From positions 1-7,224 of the forward strand of contig NYXJ01000089.1 in the NCBI GenBank assembly GCA_002685315.1: DNA of 7,224 nucleotides, read 5' to 3'. This document shows, piece by piece, positions 1-6,700 of the stretch. Both the position numbers and the translations under genes were made by a program. Position 1 is the stretch's first letter, and every line of letters starts with the position of its first letter. The stretch comes from Methanobacteriota archaeon. Lineage in GTDB: Archaea; Thermoplasmatota; Poseidoniia; Poseidoniales; Thalassarchaeaceae. The notes below the pieces were generated by a model that was given only the letters and a program-made list of their open reading frames with translations, had not been told where the DNA came from and did not search any database.

Positions 1-1113
1 AGTCATGAGAATGGTGGTTCAGACGGTTCTGATATGCATAGTCGAATCTTAGATGAAGCTATGATTGCGGGAATAATTGTTTCAGTTGCTGCAGGAAATG
101 ACGGCCCGAATAACGATGGTCTTTCTGGAATGGGTTCTTCAGATCTTTCGGTCACTGTGGGAGCTACTGATGATCAGAATACAGTAGCTCGTGAAGATGA
201 TACGATTGCTGATTATTCATCTCGAGGTCCGAGAAAGGATAATGGCGATGGAAACCCTCTAAATGAATTGAAACCAGAAATTAGTGCACCTGGTTCTAAT
301 ATAGTTCAGGCTGAAGGTTGCGTTACTAGTGGAGGATGCTCGAATTTAATTAATGACGCATCAGAGAATTCCTATACTGGCCGTGGTTCAGGTACTTCCT
401 ATGCGACACCTTCTGTTTCAGGAGTGATGGCACTTGTGTGGGAAGCAAACGAGAATCTAACTACAATGCAACTCAAAGAAATTCTGAAACAAACTGCTGA
501 GAGACGTGGTGAGCCAAGTCTTCCAGAAGTCGATCCCTATTGGAATCGAGATTTCGGATTTGGTATGGTAGACGCTTATGCTGCTACATTACTAGCTATC
601 CATCTAAAAGAAACGGGGACAACTGAATTAGTTGATCCCGGAATTCAGAATCACCTTTTATCATTTAATGAGACTGATAATATAAAATTAGTCGGGCATT
701 CTTGGAGCACATCAGGTTCAGTAGAATCTGTGAATTTTAGAATAGATGGTGGAGATTGGATAGAGGCTAATTTCAATTCCTCAATAATTGAAATAGGCCC
801 AATTACCCCTTTTGAGTGGTATGTTGAACTAGATTCAAACAAATTCTCAAGCGGAACTCATACAATAGAAGTAGTTGCGTTTTCATCATCTCAACAGTCT
901 CTTCCAATAGTTGTCCAATTTGAGAGCACTGGTGAGTCTATCTCTGCTTATGATTTTTCAAGTATGATATATATTTTGATTGCAATAATTAGTATTACTT
1001 GGTTATCTATATTTTTATCGATAAAATTAGGCTATGTAGCAAAATTTTCGGTATTATTGCCTAAATTGAAGCCAGAAAACAACTCTCCTATGGATGCAGA
1101 AATTATTGAATAA
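1..1113 (+). CDS. Membrane-anchored subtilisin-like serine peptidase (S8 family), 5'-truncated by the window edge
   Basis: The frame is open from the first base and gives 370 residues; the start and the catalytic Asp and His lie upstream of the window. The subtilase hallmarks seen are the oxyanion-hole Asn in VSVAAGNDGP (codon at 97-99), DYSSRGP, PEISAPG, and the nucleophile Ser in GTSYATPSVSG (codon at 397-399). The Asn-to-Ser distance is 100 residues against 66 in subtilisin; the additional length includes a loop with two cysteines (fragment residues 107 and 113), which may form a disulfide. A beta-rich Ig-like domain follows (about 209-312), then a hydrophobic helix (about 322-341) and a roughly 30-residue tail. 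The inferred topology is an extracellular peptidase held by a C-terminal anchor, degrading external protein or processing surface proteins. Three N-glycosylation sequons (NLT, NET, NSS) lie in the outer part. The family call is firm; the substrate is unknown. Confidence 0.95.
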   Translation, partial: SHENGGSDGSDMHSRILDEAMIAGIIVSVAAGNDGPNNDGLSGMGSSDLSVTVGATDDQNTVAREDDTIADYSSRGPRKDNGDGNPLNELKPEISAPGSNIVQAEGCVTSGGCSNLINDASENSYTGRGSGTSYATPSVSGVMALVWEANENLTTMQLKEILKQTAERRGEPSLPEVDPYWNRDFGFGMVDAYAATLLAIHLKETGTTELVDPGIQNHLLSFNETDNIKLVGHSWSTSGSVESVNFRIDGGDWIEANFNSSIIEIGPITPFEWYVELDSNKFSSGTHTIEVVAFSSSQQSLPIVVQFESTGESISAYDFSSMIYILIAIISITWLSIFLSIKLGYVAKFSVLLPKLKPENNSPMDAEIIE

Positions 1114-1123
1114 TGGAAGTTCA

Positions 1124-1142
1124 CTATACATTCCTTTCATAT
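1124..1142 (+). promoter_or_regulatory. Candidate archaeal TATA elements before the aminotransferase
   Basis: The 52-base gap after the peptidase gene holds two TATA-like stretches, CTATACAT at 1124-1131 and TTTCATAT at 1135-1142. The second is centred about 27 bases before the GTG at 1166, the distance expected for a leaderless archaeal transcript beginning at or next to the start codon. No Shine-Dalgarno sequence precedes the GTG, which fits leaderless translation. The call rests only on spacing and AT-richness in AT-rich DNA, so it is weak. Confidence 0.25.
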
Positions 1143-1165
1143 CTCGGTGCATATGTCCGTGGGTC

Positions 1166-2308
1166 GTGGTGCGCTTCTCAGACAGAGCAAATAGCATTCG
1201 TCCGACAGGTGTTAGGCGGATGTTTGATCTTGCAGGCGATGATGCAATTCAGTTTGGTCTAGGAGAGCCCGATTTCCAACCTCCTGCAATCGCAATAAAG
1301 GCCTTCTCAAAGGCGATGGAAGATGGTAGAAACAAATACACTACTACTGCCGGTCTCCCAGAATTAAGGAAAAAAGTGGCTCAAACTTGGCATCATAGAG
1401 ATTCTGGTTTAGATGAAAGAAATGTATGTATCACTATGAGTGGAACTAACGCATTACTGGATATTTTTCTTGCATTGGTAAATCCTGGAGACAATGTATT
1501 AATTCCAGAACCATACTTTCCCTTATACCCTACTGATGTGGTTCTTTGTGGAGGTGAGGCAAATATGTATCCTTGTCACTTTGAGAATGGTTTCGTTCCC
1601 ACTATAGAGGATTTACAATCTCGTGTGAATGAAAATACTATCGCTATTCTTTACAATTTCCCTAGTAATCCAACTGGAGGGAATGTAACTGAAGAACAGA
1701 GAGATGATCTTGTCCAGTTCGCTCAAGAAAACGATCTATGGCTGATTACAGATGAGGTTTATGATAAGATAGTTTACGATACCGAACATGTTTCATTCCT
1801 AGGAGCAGGCTATGAAAAAGTGATAATGATTAACTCTTTTTCTAAGACATTTGCGATGACCGGATGGAGAATTGGTTATTTGTTGTCACCCGATCTGGAA
1901 GCAATGGGGCAATTGACAAAAATGCAGTATTATGTAACTGCTTGTAGTAATGATGCCATGCAATATGCGGTTTTAGAAGCTTTAGAAAAAGCGAGTGATT
2001 ATCCTGCAGAGATGTGTGCGGAATTTAAAAAGAGAAGAGATTTAATTTGTGATAGATTAAATTCAATGCCAAATGTATCTTGCAACATCCCTACTGGTGC
2101 ATTTTATGTATTTCCAAAGTTTGATATCCCGGGTTATACAAGTGAACAATTGGCTATGAAAATGTTAGAGGGAGGTGTTCTATGTTCTCCAGGTACTGCA
2201 TTCGGAAATGCTGGTGAGGGACATTTACGATTCGCTTACACGATTTGTCAAGAGGACATATCTAGAGGGATGGATAGAGTCGAAGAAATAATTTCGAAAT
2301 TGATTTAG
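1166..2308 (+). CDS. Class I/II PLP-dependent aminotransferase (AspC-type, aspartate/aromatic/alanine group)
   Basis: This enzyme transfers an amino group between an amino acid and a 2-oxo acid using pyridoxal phosphate, in the cytoplasm. From the GTG at 1166 it has 380 residues, normal for the family. All fold-type I landmarks are present: SGTNALLDIF near residue 95, NFPSNPTGG with Asn168, ITDEVY with Asp196 and Tyr199, the Schiff-base Lys227 in SFSKTFAMTGWRIGY (codon 1844-1846), the phosphate-binding Arg235, and Arg355 in LRFAY, which binds the substrate carboxylate. The Asp-Tyr and Lys-Arg spacings match classical AspC. The protein should begin near VVRFSDRANSIRPTGVRRMF, so GTG 1166 or GTG 1169 is preferred; the upstream ATG at 1094 would add 24 unusual residues and overlap the peptidase gene. 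No Shine-Dalgarno sequence is seen. Exact substrate specificity cannot be read from the sequence; aspartate, alanine and aromatic amino acids are all possible. Confidence 0.95.
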   Translation: MVRFSDRANSIRPTGVRRMFDLAGDDAIQFGLGEPDFQPPAIAIKAFSKAMEDGRNKYTTTAGLPELRKKVAQTWHHRDSGLDERNVCITMSGTNALLDIFLALVNPGDNVLIPEPYFPLYPTDVVLCGGEANMYPCHFENGFVPTIEDLQSRVNENTIAILYNFPSNPTGGNVTEEQRDDLVQFAQENDLWLITDEVYDKIVYDTEHVSFLGAGYEKVIMINSFSKTFAMTGWRIGYLLSPDLEAMGQLTKMQYYVTACSNDAMQYAVLEALEKASDYPAEMCAEFKKRRDLICDRLNSMPNVSCNIPTGAFYVFPKFDIPGYTSEQLAMKMLEGGVLCSPGTAFGNAGEGHLRFAYTICQEDISRGMDRVEEIISKLI

Positions 2309-2316
2309 GCGTTAAT

Positions 2317-2535
2317 ATGAGTATCTTTCTTTCATATGGCTCTGGAATAGTCTGCTTAATTCTTTCATGGTTTTTACTTAAGGACCTAATCTATGCCAGT
2401 ATCTGCGTCCTAATTTTTTCTTCATTATTTTTATTTCTTTACGGTCCCAATTCAATAGCTTTTTCTCTTTGTTTATGTAACGGTTGGATACTATTGAATA
2501 AATTAGTTGAACGTTTATTTCCATTAAATAATTAA
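2317..2535 (+). CDS. Possible small hydrophobic membrane protein, 72 residues
   Basis: I do not recognise this protein. It begins with ATG eight bases after the aminotransferase stop. A minimal AGG that overlaps that stop (2307-2309) lies seven bases before the ATG, so translation could be coupled to the upstream gene. The product is almost entirely hydrophobic, with stretches at about residues 3-21, 24-42 and 46-61, giving two or three membrane helices; charged residues are few (Lys22, Asp23, Lys62, Glu65, Arg66). It contains three cysteines (13, 52 and 54). It ends in NN-stop, overlapping the stop of the opposing gene by four bases. Its position, ATG start and coherent membrane character argue for a real gene. 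Its short length and the fact that any T-rich sequence encodes hydrophobic residues argue against. No function is proposed. Confidence 0.5.
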   Translation: MSIFLSYGSGIVCLILSWFLLKDLIYASICVLIFSSLFLFLYGPNSIAFSLCLCNGWILLNKLVERLFPLNN

Positions 2536-3623
2536 TCAAATAAATCGAATGGCACATCAATCATTCTTGATCCTTCATCGTCTTTTTCATCCGTAAAAAT
2601 AATATCAAAACTTTTTTCTTTATTATCAATTTTTTCTTCATCTCGCGTCATTATTTCTTCATTTTCTTTTGGTTCAGGAAGGCTCTGTTGAGACAGGTTT
2701 TCTAAATCATCTTCTTTGTCCTTCATCCATTGGGAAAGTCCATTTGATCCACCTAATACACTGATTGTAGTAAATGCTGCCATGGGCAACACAGAAATTG
2801 CTACTAAGAAATCAATAATTGCCGTTTGTGGAACTTCTGCTTTAGGTGCTACAAAGTTCAAAATCACGCCTTCTAATTGAACATCATGCCATTGTGAAAT
2901 GTCAATTCCTAATGATGTTAATGAAAATTGAAGTATTATTCTTGCACATGCCCACAAAATAATCACTGGTAGAATCCAAGAAATTTTAGTTATTCTCCAT
3001 AGAATTTTTCTAAAAATCGCTGCATATTCAATAAATTGTGAGGAAATAATTGGTTGAACTCTAAATGACACCCATAAGCCAATTATATAACCAATCATAC
3101 CTAAATCGAATGCACTATCTTCCCTAATCAAGTCATCTGGAATTCCTTCCATAATTATTAATGGAATTGAAATTAACAGCACTTGTGATGGAACTGCAAG
3201 TAATTGCAACCCTCCATGCACTGCAAATAGTTCTGAATGGTCATTCTTTATTCTCTTTGCTACTAATCTACTCATTTTTCCATATGGACTTGAGTAGGCA
3301 GCCATTTTTGACCTATCAATTAGTTCCGGATCATACTTTCTCCTACTAAGTCCAAGAGTGGCAATCCAACCTCCTCTTTCAACAACAGAAGATGGTCGAT
3401 AACCTCCAATGATTAATGCCATGGTAAGACAAATAATTCCATAAGTCAATCCGGAAATTAGAATCCATTGAAATAATTCAGTTCTTATTGATATTCCAAA
3501 ATTTTCTCTATCTATCTCGATTAAATATGTTAGAGAGAAACCAATTATTGGTATAATTGTAATCTGAATAAGTAAAAACAGTGCTAATCCCAATCTATGA
3601 GAAAGACTGGCCCTACCTTCCAT
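2532..3623 (-). CDS. Unrecognised multi-pass membrane protein with acidic C-terminal tail
   Basis: From the ATG at 3621-3623 the product has 363 residues; in-frame TTG (3641) and GTG (3632) codons upstream would add six or three residues before MEGRASLSHRLGLALF. About six membrane segments are visible, near residues 12-35, 51-73, 138-160, 174-194, 213-235 and 270-291. A long hydrophilic, basic loop (about 74-137, including LGLSRRKYDPELIDRSKMAA) separates helices 2 and 3; by the positive-inside rule it is probably cytoplasmic. The last 70 or so residues are very rich in Glu, Asp and Lys and end in DVPFDLFD. The motif HGGLQLLAVPSQ opens helix 3. I see no transporter signature, nucleotide-binding motif or protease motif. 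The gene is divergent from the giant surface protein gene, so the two may share regulation. The coding call is strong because of length and coherent topology; the function is unknown. Confidence 0.85.
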   Translation of the reverse strand: MEGRASLSHRLGLALFLLIQITIIPIIGFSLTYLIEIDRENFGISIRTELFQWILISGLTYGIICLTMALIIGGYRPSSVVERGGWIATLGLSRRKYDPELIDRSKMAAYSSPYGKMSRLVAKRIKNDHSELFAVHGGLQLLAVPSQVLLISIPLIIMEGIPDDLIREDSAFDLGMIGYIIGLWVSFRVQPIISSQFIEYAAIFRKILWRITKISWILPVIILWACARIILQFSLTSLGIDISQWHDVQLEGVILNFVAPKAEVPQTAIIDFLVAISVLPMAAFTTISVLGGSNGLSQWMKDKEDDLENLSQQSLPEPKENEEIMTRDEEKIDNKEKSFDIIFTDEKDDEGSRMIDVPFDLFD

Positions 3624-3792
3624 ATTCTGCACGCAACTCAATTAATCCATAAGTCCTTCATTGATTATCAATCTTCAGACATAGTTTTCATTGGTATTTT
3701 TAATTATTCAATTACTACCTTGATTAAATTAGTTACGAACTTTTACCCCCAACCTTCTTACACGATTTCTATACCGAACAGACTTGTTAATC
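3624..3792. promoter_or_regulatory. Divergent intergenic region with candidate promoters for both flanking genes
   Basis: This 169-base gap separates the minus-strand membrane protein gene from the plus-strand surface protein gene and must hold both start signals. For the plus strand, TTTCTATA at 3766-3773 lies about 23 bases before the ATG at 3793. For the minus strand, CTTATGGA (3653 to 3646) is centred about 26 bases before the ATG at 3623, and a second AT-rich TTAAAAAT (3703 to 3696) lies further up. No Shine-Dalgarno sequence precedes either ATG, which suggests leaderless transcripts. A palindrome ATTGATTATCAAT at 3660-3672 sits between the candidate promoters. All assignments are by eye in AT-rich sequence and are tentative. 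Confidence 0.35.
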
Positions 3793-6700
3793 ATGCGTAT
3801 GCTAACTCCAATCTTTGTGTTGTCAATTTTGATTATGATGAGTTTATCACCTTTATTTATTAATTCTGAATTAGATGAAAATGAAAATAGGGACGACATA
3901 GGGCCTAAATCTTTGATTGATTTCGAGATAACATCCATAGAAATTGGAAACCAAACAAGAGATGCTAAAGAATGGACTCAGCCAGATGGATCAATAGTTG
4001 AATATATCATGAGAGATGAAACAATTCAAATTAATGTAACTTATACTCAGGCGGGTTCTTCAGGTCAACCTGCAGCTGCAGAAGGGTATCTCCAGATTTG
4101 GCACCCTGTCGGCTTCATGATAGCAGAATATAATGTCAGTATGCTTCTTTCAGGTTTCCAATCTTTGAAAGCAAACTTTGTTTGGGCACCTAGCTCTGCC
4201 CATAGTGTATTAGACGAAAATGGATACCTAGAAGGAGGGATTATACTTAGAGGTATAGTTGATGGCGGATTGGCTGATGATACGGAATCTAACAATGAAT
4301 TAGATCGATTAATTCCAGTCGCAATGTGGAACGATCCAATGGAAAATGGCTTTTGTGGCGATGTAGACGGAGATAATGTGATTGATTGTACAAATCAACT
4401 ACAAGCAAATTTACCTACTTGGGTAGGTGCAGGATATGATTCTACTGGGCAATTATCGTCTAATCCTGATAGTTTTGGCCATTGGAGAATGGAAAACTCA
4501 TCAAGTGAAGAAGGTGAAAATCACTGGCGAGTTTCTCGACCGGGTGCAAATTATGCCAGTAATAGACATGATAGGCTTTGGTGGGGATGGTTTACTCCAT
4601 TTGACAATTGTAATGAGCCCGGTCATGGTCTAGGATTGGGTACTCTAGACTCTGCAGTAAGTTCGAATTATGGTAATAATTTTTGTAAGATTCGACTAAA
4701 GGGTTTCGATTTCTTGACCATTCAATTAGTAACAAATGCTTGGGGTGAAATGGCTGCGGGTGATGAAATGAGAATTGAAGCAGATTCAGGTGGAGCCAAA
4801 GAGTTCTATAATTTCTCATCTCAATCTCTCTCAACTACTGGTGAATGGTCTCAGTTAGTTTGGAATATGACTGAAGTACATTCATCCGCTGAGTATACTT
4901 TAGCATTCAAATTTGATTCTAATAGTTCTTTTGCAAGCCAAGGGATACAAATCGACTCATTCATTATTTTCGCTATTGAGAAAGTACCCGAATATACTTT
5001 AGATTTTGATTGTAATGATCCTCTTCCTAATTCTTACTTAGTAGTTCCATCTGACCCTAATCCACCGTCTTTGTACTGTAATATCAAGAATAATGGATAT
5101 GTAGATATTACTCTGAGGCTTTACACAGAAGTTACAAATCGTTCATGGATGTATGATTTTCCATTACGTATAGATTCCAACAATCCAGTAGATCATGACA
5201 ATTATGTAATCAGCAAAGTGATACCTGCTTTGAGTTATATGGATACTTGGTTCAATCTTACAATACCTGATGGTTCAGGCGTTCAGGATTTATTCTGGAA
5301 TGTATGGGTGAATGATGGGGTCACTAACCTTTCAAAAGAATTTGTCAGCTTACCTGTTTCTGTAATGCCTGCCTATTCAAGTAAGTTAAGACAGGTTACA
5401 TTGCAGAACCCTGCCGCGACTCTAGAACCCGGGGCAAGTGGAGTGATACCGATGTCCTTCAAAAACACTGGTAACCAAATAGCAACTTGGAGTTTTGATG
5501 CGGCCTTCCCAAATATTGACTGGGTAGATAATGCTGACATTAAATGGTATTATAATGGTTCAGAAGTTTCTACTCTCGAATTGGCTTTAACTGATGATAT
5601 CTTAATTGATGCTGTAATTACAGCTCCTCCTCAAGTCTCTCCTGGTACTTACTCAGTTACATTACTTGCATCAGGCGTTTCGCCTGCCCAATATCTTGCT
5701 GAGTGGCAAGTAAATATAGTCGTTCCAGTTTATTCCGAGTTAGTCATTGAACCAGAAGTTTTCAATCTAGTTGCTCCTGCTGATAATTCTTTGAGATTGA
5801 TAGAAATTAGGTTGATTAATAATGGTAATTCTCCCGAGTCTTTCGATCTAAGCATCCAATCCGATTGGAAATTAGGTCTTGAAATGAATACTGAACAGAC
5901 CTTTGAGATTGATCCCTTTGGTGGAGACACTACAGTTACTATGCTTCTCCCAATGCCATATGGAATTGTGGCTGAAACTTATTCAATAATCTTGACTGCA
6001 TCAAGTAAATTGAATACAGATTATCAAATGTCGTCCCAAATGTTGCTGACAGTACCACAAACAAATCTAGTTGAAGTTGAAGACTTAGATATGTTAGATG
6101 AGGTTTTCCGTGGTGGAGATGACCCTAGAACTGTTAATTGGCGTATTTGGAATAGAGGAAACGTTGCAGATTCTTTCGAAATTTCTTTTGATCATTTTTC
6201 AGATGTTTCAGCATCAGCTGTAGGGCTCAATGATGGTAAGACTCCATATATATCTCCTGGTGAATCTCACAACCTTACCGTAAGATATTCTTTCGGTCAA
6301 TTGACTTTCGGTGACAGAACCATTTCGATGACGGCTACTAGTGTCCTTTCTCAGACATCTGAATCTCCAGTTTCTGGCACAGGAAACGCAGATTTCCAAG
6401 TCGGAGCTCAAGGTTGGATTACACTCACTCCTCCCGGTGTGATTGAGATTAGAGAAGGAGGTAATGATATTGAAATTACTTTCACTGTAAAGAATGAGCA
6501 TCCAACTGATGCTCAGTTGCTGAGGGCTGATATTGATAGAAACTCTAATATTTTCTATAATATAGTTGATGCTAGGGTAGATACCGGAGATCAAAACTTT
6601 GTTTTAGAGGCCCAATCAATTAGAGAAATAACAGTTTTCTTAACTGCTACTGATGAGAATTTAAGAAATCTTAACAATAACTCAGAGATATTCAAATTGC

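Noticed and set aside
1153..1171. ATG at 1153 as aminotransferase start
   Set aside because: It is in a different frame and cannot encode the enzyme without a frameshift; the enzyme frame is intact without it.
2378..2560. Minus-strand open frame opposite the small hydrophobic ORF
   Set aside because: It overlaps the 3' end of the minus-strand membrane gene on the same strand in another frame, and lacks any membrane or domain pattern.
3597..3863. Plus-strand open frame of 88 residues over the divergent gap
   Set aside because: It spans the start of the minus-strand gene, the promoter region and the signal peptide of the surface protein in another frame; its composition looks random.
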